Source: Paracoccaceae bacterium (GTDB taxonomy: Bacteria > Pseudomonadota > Alphaproteobacteria > Rhodobacterales > Rhodobacteraceae). From it: DNA of 64,000 nucleotides. Under the pieces are notes generated by a model, which saw only the letters and a program-made list of their open reading frames with translations, was not told the origin of the DNA and searched no databases. Position 1 is the stretch's first letter. Every line of letters starts with the position of its first letter. The stretch lies in the NCBI GenBank assembly GCA_014872875.1, contig WKFI01000019.1:434001-498000 (forward strand). The letters are read 5' to 3'. Made by a program: the position numbers and the translations under genes. Positions 1 to 7,801 of this stretch are shown here, piece after piece.

Positions 1-812
1 ATCGTCAGTGTGCCGGATACTGTGGACGCATCATTGGCCAGAACATCAACAGTCTTCGGATCGCTTCCATTCACATCGACAGTATCGTCTTCCGCGATCA
101 GGGCGGTCTGGATGGAATCACCGGCAATCAGCAAATTACTGTCATAGGAACGGTCACCACCATCGGCGATCGCGATCTTGATCGTGTTCTCTTGATCTGG
201 TTCCACAGGCGCCTTGAGTGTCAAAGTCACCGTGAACCCATCCATTTCGGTATTGGCAACTTCTGCGTTGGCCGGATTGTCGATGTAGAGGTTCGAGTTC
301 GATTGATCGTTGATATTGTTGATGGTGATGTCGCCGTCACCGACCATCAGCTCCGCAGGTTCGCCATTGACCCAGATGCCCACTGCATCGTTGAAACCGG
401 AATTCACGTATTCCAGGTATTCCTCGGACGAGAACGTGACCTGCATGGTCAGGACTTCGCCTTGCGGAACGAACGTTGCTTCGAAAACCGCGGCATCATA
501 GGTTTTGACCCCGCTCATTTCGTCCAAGTCTTCGTCACCGCTGGTGCGGTTATTCGAAGTCGTGTTGGATCGGGTGTTTGCCTCACCTGAGCTGTTGGTG
601 ATGTCCTTGGCCTTGCCGGTGGACAGGATGACGCCCGTGTCGCCCGGCGTCAGTTCGGGTGCCACTTCATCCCCATCCGAATAGATCCCTGACGCGCGCC
701 CGGCACCGTCGTAATCGGCCGAGATGATCTCGATCCCGGATCCGAACATGGCTTCGGCCATTTCATCAGCGGTGGCAGACGTATCAATTGGCAACTCGGA
801 TGCTTGTGGCAT
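1..812 (-). CDS. Choice-of-anchor-L surface protein, 3' part cut by window edge
   Basis: The first 270 residues of a longer protein are visible; the C-terminus lies outside the window. The start is the ATG at 810-812, preceded by AAAGGA about seven bases upstream. The sequence aligns along its length with the head of the protein at 3615-5195: a segment with GDTGVILSTG, then SEEYLEYVNS and VGIWVNGE, then SYDSNLLIAGDS, followed by the start of a cadherin/VCBS-like repeat (VDVLANDAS). These are hallmarks of the choice-of-anchor L family, whose members are secreted or surface proteins. No classical signal peptide is seen, which suits type I export. By analogy with its paralogue it may end in a Hint domain, but that part cannot be seen. 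Confidence 0.8.
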   Translation of the reverse strand, partial: MPQASELPIDTSATADEMAEAMFGSGIEIISADYDGAGRASGIYSDGDEVAPELTPGDTGVILSTGKAKDITNSSGEANTRSNTTSNNRTSGDEDLDEMSGVKTYDAAVFEATFVPQGEVLTMQVTFSSEEYLEYVNSGFNDAVGIWVNGEPAELMVGDGDITINNINDQSNSNLYIDNPANAEVANTEMDGFTVTLTLKAPVEPDQENTIKIAIADGGDRSYDSNLLIAGDSIQTALIAEDDTVDVNGSDPKTVDVLANDASTVSGTLT

Positions 813-1026
813 TGGCAGTCCTTTTGTGGTCGGTTCTGCCCATCGATAGGTGGCAAACCCTTCCAAAGTCCTGCCGGGCACCCGGGAAATCCAACAGATT
901 TGATCCAATTCCCCCTGGCTGCGAGGCTTACCGCCTGACCTCTACGTCGGTTGCATCTGCACGGGACTTGAGCTTGGACTGCAAATGGAGGTATGCGGCA
1001 TCGTCAGGACGTGAAGGGGCCGGGTC
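813..1026. other. Divergent intergenic region
   Basis: About 210 bases lie between the start of the anchor-L gene (minus strand) and the start of the small plus-strand gene at 1027. It must hold promoters for both. I see no convincing -35/-10 pair, repeat or RNA gene. Confidence 0.4.
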
Positions 1027-1374
1027 ATGGAAAAGAAATCAAAGCGCAGTCAGCAGGTCTATACTCTGGTGGTGCAGATCGGTCGCAAAGACGGGGATGG
1101 TTTGCCTGATGGCGCAACCGGTGCTGCACTGATGGTCTATGCCTCGGGCGTCGACGAAGCCGAAGCGGTCCGTGAAACCGTTGCCATCCTGAAACAGGCT
1201 GATACCGCCCCGCTGGATGTGACTGGGTACGGCACCGTGGAAGAGCGTGAAGCCGAAGGTCACGAAATCGACGAGGCAGAACGAGAGCTCATGCAACGGG
1301 CGTTGGATGAAAATGCCGTAATCGTTGCCCAGATGACCCCGTTCTATGGCGACCCCGGCGAAACCGTACACTGA
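1027..1374 (+). CDS. Small conserved-type hypothetical protein, 115 aa
   Basis: A 115-residue acidic, soluble protein with no signal peptide or membrane segment. It starts with a Lys/Arg-rich stretch (MEKKSKRSQQ), then a beta-strand-like segment (VYTLVVQIG), a helix with repeated Ala/Glu (VDEAEAVRETVAILKQ) and a second charged helix (EIDEAERELMQRALDE). The strand-helix alternation suggests a small alpha/beta fold. I do not recognise a family. It is convergent with the receptor-like gene ending at 1390 and divergent from the surface protein at 812. Codon use resembles its neighbours and the alternative minus-strand frame is less plausible. Function unknown. Confidence 0.6.
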   Translation: MEKKSKRSQQVYTLVVQIGRKDGDGLPDGATGAALMVYASGVDEAEAVRETVAILKQADTAPLDVTGYGTVEEREAEGHEIDEAERELMQRALDENAVIVAQMTPFYGDPGETVH

Positions 1375-1389
1375 GCCGTCCAAGATGGT

Positions 1390-2469
1390 TCAGTTCATCG
1401 CTCCGAACCATTTGCGATAGATTTTTTCATAGGTGCCGTCCTCCCGCAGCATCAGCAGCGCCTGGTTGAAAGGCTCCACCAGATCCGAACCGCTGGGGAA
1501 GGCAATTCCATAGTCTTCCCGAAGAAAGACACTGCCCACCAGCTGCCCGTGTTCGGACCCATGGTGGCTGGTGTAGTAAGACAGGATCGGTGCATCAAAC
1601 ACCACTGCATCCAACTGCCCCTTCTCAAAGGCTTGCAGCAACACCTCCAGATCGTCAAAGCCCAGATAATCGACATCGCGACGTTCCAGGAACCCGGCCG
1701 CTGTCGAATTTGAAATGGTGCCGACGCTTTCGCCGTAGAGGTCATTGATCGAGTTGATAGACCCCGTGATCGCCTGCACAGTCATAGCCGCAGTAATCTT
1801 GGCCACGAACACAGACACCACGAACAGTGACGAAATAACCAGCAGCACACCAAACACGCGGCCAAACGGCGTCCGCGGCATCCGTTCTTCGAAACCGCCA
1901 TTCACCACCAGGTTCAACGCCCACCAGAAGGACGGAAACCAGGCCTCTGAAAGCGGCCGCTCAAAATAAGGCTGGGCGCGTCGTTCGAAGACCCACATCA
2001 ACATGCCACCCGTCAGCAAGGCGACAAAGGCAATGCCCAGTGCCATGAGGATGTCCCGGGAAAACAGGGTCTGAAACAGGCTGACTTCGCGGATCTCTCC
2101 TGCCGGGACCATGATCTGCAAACCCGCCTCGAAAATCGGCTGGCTGAAATCCATCACCGTTTCCCGAGCCGCCGTGATCGAGATATTGGCAATAGCAAGG
2201 CTGTTTTCCTGCGCCTGAACCGAGTCCAGCATGTCACCGAACTGTTCATACCTGCGGATGTCGAGGATCAGCCCCTGTTTTTCTGCCAGGGCGCTCAGAA
2301 GATCCATCGAGAAGCCTCCGTCCTGCCCCTCCTCGATCAGAGAAAACGGTGGGCGCGTGACCGTCGCTACGGAAATTGTTTGCGCAACAGACTGGTGACC
2401 GCCCCACGTGACAAGGACAGCCAGCAAGGCAAACAGCAGTTTTGTCGGGAATAGTACGATGCGCGCCAT
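1390..2469 (-). CDS. Ionotropic glutamate receptor-like ligand-binding channel protein
   Basis: A 359-aa protein with the iGluR/GluR0 layout. It has a signal peptide (residues 1-28) and a periplasmic binding lobe S1, followed by TM1 (about 141-161), a re-entrant loop (about 179-196), TM2 (about 205-226) and lobe S2. Arg102 in [13 protein letters not shown] fits the conserved carboxylate-binding Arg of SBP_bac_3/iGluR proteins, and Asp287 or Asp292 in LDAVVFDAP could bind an amino group. The pore loop reads [15 protein letters not shown], so the K+ filter TVGYGD of bacterial GluR0 is absent. The ATG at 2469 gives a clean signal peptide; upstream starts would overlap the Hint gene. It is probably a membrane receptor or non-K+ channel for an amino-acid-like ligand. 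Transport of ions is unproven. Confidence 0.7.
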   Translation of the reverse strand: MARIVLFPTKLLFALLAVLVTWGGHQSVAQTISVATVTRPPFSLIEEGQDGGFSMDLLSALAEKQGLILDIRRYEQFGDMLDSVQAQENSLAIANISITAARETVMDFSQPIFEAGLQIMVPAGEIREVSLFQTLFSRDILMALGIAFVALLTGGMLMWVFERRAQPYFERPLSEAWFPSFWWALNLVVNGGFEERMPRTPFGRVFGVLLVISSLFVVSVFVAKITAAMTVQAITGSINSINDLYGESVGTISNSTAAGFLERRDVDYLGFDDLEVLLQAFEKGQLDAVVFDAPILSYYTSHHGSEHGQLVGSVFLREDYGIAFPSGSDLVEPFNQALLMLREDGTYEKIYRKWFGAMN

Positions 2470-2515
2470 TGGAGTCCGATAATTCAGAATGCCATATTTA
2501 GGCAAGCGCCAGAAC

Positions 2516-3610
2516 TCATGCAACGCGGCGCTCAGCCAGAATGGTGGCGTCAAAAGCACGTAAAACCGGATGAATGGGGCGTCCATGTTCCGGGATCAGG
2601 TTGCGCTCGATGCCATTCAACAGGCTCCGTTCCAATCTGTCTCGATTGCGCCGCAAACGACCGACAAAAAGGCTTTCGGTTGTCGTACCGGCTGCGTTCA
2701 GTGCCTCGTGCCGCGGCAGGATCACTTGCACATAGGTCGCCAACAGGCCCGTCGGCGGAAAATAGGCACGGGGCGTTCCCGTCAGATGACGGGTCGACAA
2801 AAGGACCGCTTGTTGCCCGAACAGGTATTCGACCTCACTGCCCGATAGCAAAAGACGTTGCGACGGAGAAACGTCGATGTCCTGCCACAAGCCAAAGAAC
2901 GGCGCGCGCAGGCGGATCGGTTGGAATGACCCCCGTGCGGGAACGGTCCGTATCACCTTGTGCAGCACTGGAACGGCTTCTTGTTCGGGTGTCAGAACCA
3001 GATCACCCCGCCTCAGATCCGCAACCCGCTTGAACCCATCCGGCGTGGCAATCGGGGTACTCGGGACCAGCGATGGCATCGGACCAATAGGCTCAATCCC
3101 TGCGGACAAAGCCATGAAATCGATATGGGAGGACACGAAACGTCCCGGTCCAGATCGCAACAGCTTCTTTGCATCGATGACCCGCATCGGACGCGGAGAC
3201 CGAACCGGAACGGTGATCACCTTACCGTCCTGAGGCCGTTCGACGGCCAGCTGTCCCCAGCGCCGCAAGGCATCCCAAGAATATGTGACCCTAAGGGTTT
3301 CCGTGCGCCCATCGTCGGAATAGCTTACCGTCTGATGCAATGGGCAAGCCCCTTGATCCAGGATCAAGCTGACCCCACCCCCCGGAATTGCATGCAGCGC
3401 CAGATGTAAAGGCCATTCGCCGTCCTGATCATAGACAAACAATGGTTCGAGCCGGTCCGTCGCCGGAACACGGGTTTCCAAGACAAACGAGCCTTCGGTC
3501 ATCAACGCATCGGGACCGCTTTCAACCAGATCGGGCGCCGTTTCAGGACGTCCCAAGCCACGTGGGGCAAACCACTGATTGTCTTGATCACTGAGAGCTA
3601 TCCACCGCAT
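2516..3610 (-). CDS. Hint-domain protein with Ser in place of the catalytic Cys
   Basis: 364 aa. Residues about 35-130 form a beta-rich, lectin/LamG-like head ([22 protein letters not shown]). From about residue 178 there is a Hint (hedgehog/intein) module of the type common in roseobacter surface proteins: [21 protein letters not shown], then [12 protein letters not shown], which matches SPQHRVLV of the neighbour, then [17 protein letters not shown]. Where the neighbour has Cys-Phe-Val, this protein has Ser180-Leu-Val, so the N-terminal nucleophile is changed. The gene starts four bases after the stop of the upstream Hint gene and ends 47 bases before the receptor-like gene, so the three probably form one operon. 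No signal peptide is visible. Self-cleavage is family knowledge and is doubtful here. Confidence 0.75.
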   Translation of the reverse strand: MRWIALSDQDNQWFAPRGLGRPETAPDLVESGPDALMTEGSFVLETRVPATDRLEPLFVYDQDGEWPLHLALHAIPGGGVSLILDQGACPLHQTVSYSDDGRTETLRVTYSWDALRRWGQLAVERPQDGKVITVPVRSPRPMRVIDAKKLLRSGPGRFVSSHIDFMALSAGIEPIGPMPSLVPSTPIATPDGFKRVADLRRGDLVLTPEQEAVPVLHKVIRTVPARGSFQPIRLRAPFFGLWQDIDVSPSQRLLLSGSEVEYLFGQQAVLLSTRHLTGTPRAYFPPTGLLATYVQVILPRHEALNAAGTTTESLFVGRLRRNRDRLERSLLNGIERNLIPEHGRPIHPVLRAFDATILAERRVA

Positions 3611-3614
3611 CGTC

Positions 3615-5195
3615 TCAGGCCACCCGCTCCGGATTAGCCAGAAGGCGACCTTCGTAACTGCGCAATGTAGGCCGCGCTGCCGAGCTGTATCCGCCGCCTG
3701 TCAGCGGGTCCAGTTCCGGAAAGATCGAGCAAATCTCTTCTATGATCGGCTGTTCGAACAATTTGGTGCTTTGCGGACCAGGCAGGAAACTTTCGGTTGC
3801 AAGACCTTCGGAGTAGATCACCTGATGACGGTCGAACATCACGTGCACATAGGTGACTTCGCCACCGGGGCGCCGAAGGACGGACCGATCGTTGACAAGG
3901 TCCTTGGCCGCCACCAGCACCTCGCCTTCACCGAACAGCAACTCGGCCACAGCATCTCGTACAAGAACACGATGTTGCGGCGACACCATCAGGTCGCGGT
4001 GGGTGCCGAACGTATTCGCCCGGATATGGATGGGTGCAAAGTTGCCTTCGGCCCGAACCGTACGGGTACCGGCCCAACGCACAGGCTGGTATCCGTCGTC
4101 TTGGGTCATCACCAGATCGCCCGGCATGATCTGTTCGACGGGGATCTCGCCCTGTTGCGTCTTGATCAGCGTGCCCGCGACGAAACAGGGGATCGAGCTG
4201 ACTTCGACGAAGCCTGTATCAGTGTTGGTCCCGTTCGTCGCCGTATAGGTGAAGTTGAAATCCTCGATGTCGCCATTACCGATGATCTTCAACGTGCCAT
4301 CGGGGTTCAGCTGAACGCTTTGACCGGTACTCAGGTTGACGATGTCCCCTGCGGACACCGCGACATTGTTGATGTGCGTTATCGTCAACGTCCCGCCTGA
4401 GTTCGACGCGTCATTCGCCAGAACATCCAGATCCTTGGTTCCGGTGGGGAAGAGTGTCGTCGAATCCGCAAGCGCAACGAAACCGCCCTGCACCGAGTCT
4501 GCCGCGATCAAAAGGTTGGAATCATACCTGTTGTCCGTCACGTCAGCGATGCCGATCCGAATAGTGTTCACCGCGTCCGGGATCACGTTCATGGTCAGCG
4601 TCAACGTGACCGTCAGACCGTCCATCTCGGTGTTGAACGCATCGCCCGTATTGTCCAAGAACAGGTTTTGATTGCTGGTGCTGTTCAGGTTACCCGGATC
4701 TGTATCGCCGTTGCCGACGCCCAGCTCGACAAAATTGCCATTCACCCAGACACCAACAAAGTCCTGATACAAGGAGTTCGTGTACTCGGGATACTCCTCG
4801 GACGCGAAGACGAACTGCATCGTCAGGAAATTCGTATCCTCGTCCGTTTCGAAAGACACATCCAAATATGATGCGTCATACGTTCTGGCCCCGGCGGCGG
4901 CATTGAAATCCGCGTTGTTGTCCTGCCCACGTGTATTGGTCGATGTGCTGCCAGATCGGTTCGGATCGCCACTGGACCGTGTATAATTGGTCACGCGGCC
5001 GGTCGAAAAGATGACCCCGGTATCCCCGGGTGTCGCGCCCGGTGCGAGAGCGTCACCATTAGAATAGATCGCCGAAGACCTGCTGTCGCCGGTATAGGAC
5101 GCGGTCAGAACATTGACCCCATCGCCAAAGATCGTTTCCGCCATCGCCAATGCGCTGGCATTTGTCTGATACCCCAGTTCGGCGCCTGTCGCCAT
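3615..5195 (-). CDS. Choice-of-anchor-L / Hint-domain surface protein
   Basis: 526 aa from the ATG at 5195. Domain order: choice-of-anchor-L head (about 1-240; GDTGVIFSTG, ASEEYPEYTNS, VGVWVNGN, RYDSNLLIAADS), a cadherin/VCBS-like repeat (about 245-330; LDVLANDAS, then a glycine/aspartate-rich strand region), and a Hint domain from Cys337 (PCFVAGTLIKT, MPGDLVMT, SPQHRVLV). Cys337 is the expected nucleophile for autocleavage. The start was chosen because residues 1-24 align with the start of the paralogue at 812. A GTG at 5258 would add 21 residues and cannot be excluded. It is the first gene of a minus-strand operon with the second Hint gene. Secretion is inferred from domain type; no Sec signal is seen. 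Confidence 0.8.
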   Translation of the reverse strand: MATGAELGYQTNASALAMAETIFGDGVNVLTASYTGDSRSSAIYSNGDALAPGATPGDTGVIFSTGRVTNYTRSSGDPNRSGSTSTNTRGQDNNADFNAAAGARTYDASYLDVSFETDEDTNFLTMQFVFASEEYPEYTNSLYQDFVGVWVNGNFVELGVGNGDTDPGNLNSTSNQNLFLDNTGDAFNTEMDGLTVTLTLTMNVIPDAVNTIRIGIADVTDNRYDSNLLIAADSVQGGFVALADSTTLFPTGTKDLDVLANDASNSGGTLTITHINNVAVSAGDIVNLSTGQSVQLNPDGTLKIIGNGDIEDFNFTYTATNGTNTDTGFVEVSSIPCFVAGTLIKTQQGEIPVEQIMPGDLVMTQDDGYQPVRWAGTRTVRAEGNFAPIHIRANTFGTHRDLMVSPQHRVLVRDAVAELLFGEGEVLVAAKDLVNDRSVLRRPGGEVTYVHVMFDRHQVIYSEGLATESFLPGPQSTKLFEQPIIEEICSIFPELDPLTGGGYSSAARPTLRSYEGRLLANPERVA

Positions 5196-5600
5196 GCTCT
5201 GCCCCAATCCCGTTTCCAAAGGCAGATGACATGGCAGTGCACGCACATGACGTGTCACTATCCATAATTCTCACCCCATGTCTTTCTGCATGGAAGTGAA
5301 TTCGCGGCTGTTTTTTGTTGTCGTGCCGCTCTGCTTCGATCCCTGCCTCGGGAACTTTTCTTGTTTCGGTCGGTTTAACATGCCAGAGCCCTAGCCGTTA
5401 GTCTTTTTGATCACTCGTTGGGCAAGCCGCTGGTTTTGCGACAGAATTGACACGATTTATAGTTCACCCCTCCAATTTGCATTGGCTTTGCCAAAAGGCA
5501 GGATCCTCTGGGACTTCCCAAGTTGAATTGCAACGTCTCAAGATCCAAGTTACCCAAAGTGCCGGTATTCACTGCCCTAACTCACCACCAAGGAGCCGCC
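5196..5600. other. Divergent regulatory region
   Basis: About 400 bases separate the Hint operon (minus) from dapE (plus). It is AT-richer than its surroundings and must carry promoters for both sides. TTGACA occurs at about 5447-5452 on the plus strand but lacks a clear -10 at the right distance, so I do not call a promoter. The dapE ribosome binding site AAGGAG lies at 5589-5594, six bases before the ATG. No RNA gene or repeat seen. Confidence 0.4.
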
Positions 5601-6746
5601 ATGACCTCGACCGATGCCGTACGATTGACCGCCGATCTGATCCGGTGCCCGTCAGTCACCCCCGAAGAAGGCGGCGCTTTGGTTCTTCTGGAAAACCTGT
5701 TGTCTGACGCTGGATTTGAATGCGTGCGGGCAGACCGAGGCGGGATCAGCAATCTTTTTGCCCGCTGGGGCGCCAAGGGCCACCCGCGAACCTTTGGCTT
5801 CAACGGGCATACCGATGTTGTGCCAGTAGGCGATCTGGAGGCTTGGACCGCCGATCCCTTCGGAGCCGAAATCCGCGACGACGTCATGTATGGGCGCGGA
5901 GCAACCGACATGAAGTCCGGCGTTGCCGCCTTTGCCGCGGCTGCTGTGGATTTCGTGCAAGAGACGCCCCCGGACGGTGCCATTATCCTGACCATCACGG
6001 GTGACGAAGAAGGCGATGCGCTGGATGGGACAACCGCACTGCTGGACTATATGGACAACGAAGGTGAAAAGATGTCCGCCTGCCTTGTAGGCGAACCCAC
6101 CTGCCCCAACCACATGGGCGAGATGATGAAGATCGGCAGGCGCGGGTCGATGACCGCGTGGTTCACCATAACCGGCGTGCAGGGGCATTCAGCCTATCCG
6201 CACCGGGCCAGGAACCCGCTGCCCGCAATGGCACGGCTGATGGACCGGCTGGCCTCACACAAGCTGGATCAGGGCAGTGATCACTTTGACGCCTCGACAC
6301 TGGCTGTGGTTACGATCGACACCGGAAATCCCGCGAACAACGTTATTCCAGCAGCTTGCACCTCGGCCGTTAATATCCGCTTCAACGATCTGCATACAGG
6401 CTCCGGCCTGAGTGATTGGCTCAGGTCCGAAGCGGACAAGGTCGCAGCGGATTTTGATGTTCAGATCGACATCAACATCAAGATTTCCGGCGAAAGCTTC
6501 CTCACTCCACCCGGCCCCCTTTCGGATCTGGTTGCCAAAGCCGTGAAAGCGGAAACCGGGGTTGAGCCTGAACTGTCCACGACGGGCGGAACCTCGGATG
6601 CGCGCTTTGTCAAAAACCATTGCCCGGTCGTTGAATTCGGACTTGTGGGAAAGACAATGCATCAGGTCGATGAGCGGATCGAGGTGGAACAGATCCACCA
6701 GCTCAAAACGATCTACTCCCGCATTCTGCAGGAGTATTTTGCGTGA
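5601..6746 (+). CDS. dapE: Succinyl-diaminopimelate desuccinylase
   Basis: 381 aa. DapE hydrolyses N-succinyl-LL-2,6-diaminopimelate to LL-diaminopimelate and succinate in lysine and peptidoglycan synthesis; it is a cytoplasmic M20 dizinc peptidase. Visible motifs are [10 protein letters not shown] (metal His and Asp), [20 protein letters not shown] (catalytic Glu pair), [15 protein letters not shown]-type dimerisation segment ([10 protein letters not shown]) and GGTSDARF near the C-terminus. Length matches the family. The ATG at 5601 has AAGGAG six bases upstream, so the longer frame from 5523 was rejected. It overlaps the next gene by four bases, which suggests translational coupling. Confidence 0.95.
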   Translation: MTSTDAVRLTADLIRCPSVTPEEGGALVLLENLLSDAGFECVRADRGGISNLFARWGAKGHPRTFGFNGHTDVVPVGDLEAWTADPFGAEIRDDVMYGRGATDMKSGVAAFAAAAVDFVQETPPDGAIILTITGDEEGDALDGTTALLDYMDNEGEKMSACLVGEPTCPNHMGEMMKIGRRGSMTAWFTITGVQGHSAYPHRARNPLPAMARLMDRLASHKLDQGSDHFDASTLAVVTIDTGNPANNVIPAACTSAVNIRFNDLHTGSGLSDWLRSEADKVAADFDVQIDINIKISGESFLTPPGPLSDLVAKAVKAETGVEPELSTTGGTSDARFVKNHCPVVEFGLVGKTMHQVDERIEVEQIHQLKTIYSRILQEYFA

Positions 6747-7168
6747 ACGCGACCATCCGCGAAACAAGAGACCTGAAGACCTGTTTTGCCTTGCGTCACT
6801 CTGTCTTTGTCGAAGAACAGAACGTTCCGATCGAGGAGGAGCAAGACGAACTGGATCTGACAGCCACACATCTACTGGCGGAACAGAACGGCGCGCCGGT
6901 CGGCACGGCCCGGATCGTATTCCAGGACGATGTTGCCAAGATAGGACGCGTCTGCGTTCTGAAAGATGCGCGTGGCACCGGGCTGGGGGCGGAGCTGATC
7001 AAGGCCGCAGTTCGGATCGCCAACACGTCTGCCGGAGTTTCCAAAGCGCGACTTGGTGCTCAATTGCGCGCGCGGGCGTTCTACGAACGTCTTGGTTTCA
7101 CGGCCTTCGGCCCGGTCTACATGGATGCGGGAATCGAACATCAAGACATGGAACGCACACTCCCATGA
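6743..7168 (+). CDS. GNAT family N-acetyltransferase (ElaA-like)
   Basis: 141 aa, starting at a GTG that overlaps the dapE stop. It shows a GNAT fold: N-terminal [22 protein letters not shown], typical of the ElaA-type subgroup, [15 protein letters not shown], and the acetyl-CoA pyrophosphate loop [10 protein letters not shown] at about residues 77-86. The late segment [21 protein letters not shown] is also typical. The substrate is unknown; GNATs acetylate small amines, antibiotics or protein amino groups. It sits between dapE and a DUF2064 gene with four-base overlaps on both sides, so all three are probably one transcript. Confidence 0.88.
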   Translation: MNATIRETRDLKTCFALRHSVFVEEQNVPIEEEQDELDLTATHLLAEQNGAPVGTARIVFQDDVAKIGRVCVLKDARGTGLGAELIKAAVRIANTSAGVSKARLGAQLRARAFYERLGFTAFGPVYMDAGIEHQDMERTLP

Positions 7169-7770
7169 GACCAGCCCTGGTCGTCATGATCAAACAGCCC
7201 CGGCCGGGGCGCGTGAAAACCCGGCTTGGCCGAGACATGGGCATGGTTTCGGCAGCTTGGTGGTTTCGCCATCAAACAGACCAGTTGCTGCGCCGGATGC
7301 GCGACCCGCGCTGGGATCTGGTGCTGGCTGTCAATCCGGATCGCGAAGGCATGGCATCCCGCGTTTGGCCCGCCGATCTGCCCCGGTTGCCTCAGGGCCC
7401 TGGGGACTTGGGAGCGCGAATGAAACGTGTCTTTCAAGCCTTGCCGCATCGACCGGCCTGTATCATCGGCGCCGACATTCCAGGCATTCGCGCCTGTCAC
7501 ATTTCCCGTGCCTTTGCCCAGTTGGGCCAACATGACGCGGTTTTTGGTCCAGCACCTGATGGGGGGTACTGGTTGGTCGGCGTCAAACATGCGGGCGCCC
7601 TACCCGCGACCCTGTTTCGAAACATCCGCTGGTCCAGCGAACACGCGTTGGCGGACTCTGCGGCCAGTTTCGGCGGCAGGCGCATCGCCCTGGTCGATAC
7701 GCTAGAGGATGTCGACACAGTGACTGATCTGAGAAACCATCGCCGTGCGGGTGGGGCACTTTGCCCATGA
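7165..7770 (+). CDS. DUF2064 / TIGR04282-type glycosyltransferase-like protein
   Basis: 201 aa. The start is the ATG at 7165, overlapping the GNAT stop (ATGA). The N-terminus VVMIKQPRPGRVKTRLGRD matches the nucleotide-binding loop of nucleotidyltransferase-like folds. Other family motifs are IIGADIPGI, FGPAPDGGYWLVGV, NIRWSSEHAL and LVDTLEDVDTVTDL. Members resemble MobA/CofC-like GT-A enzymes and are annotated DUF2064 or arsenosugar biosynthesis glycosyltransferase. Nothing nearby points to arsenic metabolism, so the substrate is unassigned. A short stem-loop (7776-7798) separates it from rnr. Confidence 0.82.
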   Translation: MRPALVVMIKQPRPGRVKTRLGRDMGMVSAAWWFRHQTDQLLRRMRDPRWDLVLAVNPDREGMASRVWPADLPRLPQGPGDLGARMKRVFQALPHRPACIIGADIPGIRACHISRAFAQLGQHDAVFGPAPDGGYWLVGVKHAGALPATLFRNIRWSSEHALADSAASFGGRRIALVDTLEDVDTVTDLRNHRRAGGALCP

Positions 7771-7775
7771 CGCCG

Positions 7776-7798
7776 CCCGCCACCCATGCTAGGGCGGG
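7776..7798 (+). promoter_or_regulatory. Stem-loop just upstream of rnr
   Basis: CCCGCC at 7776-7781 pairs with GGCGGG at 7793-7798 across an 11-base loop. The right arm ends three bases before the rnr ATG and covers the only purine-rich stretch that could serve as ribosome binding site. It may limit rnr translation, or be incidental in GC-rich DNA. No T run follows, so it is not a terminator. Confidence 0.35.
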
Positions 7799-7801
7799 AT
7801 C

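Noticed and set aside
788-1132. 114-codon plus-strand frame before the small hypothetical gene
   Set aside because: It overlaps the anchor-L start and the better-supported frame at 1027; no ribosome site or protein-like pattern.
6562-7164. 5' extension of the DUF2064 frame to 402 codons
   Set aside because: This part overlaps dapE and the GNAT gene; the family start is the ATG at 7165, coupled to the GNAT stop.
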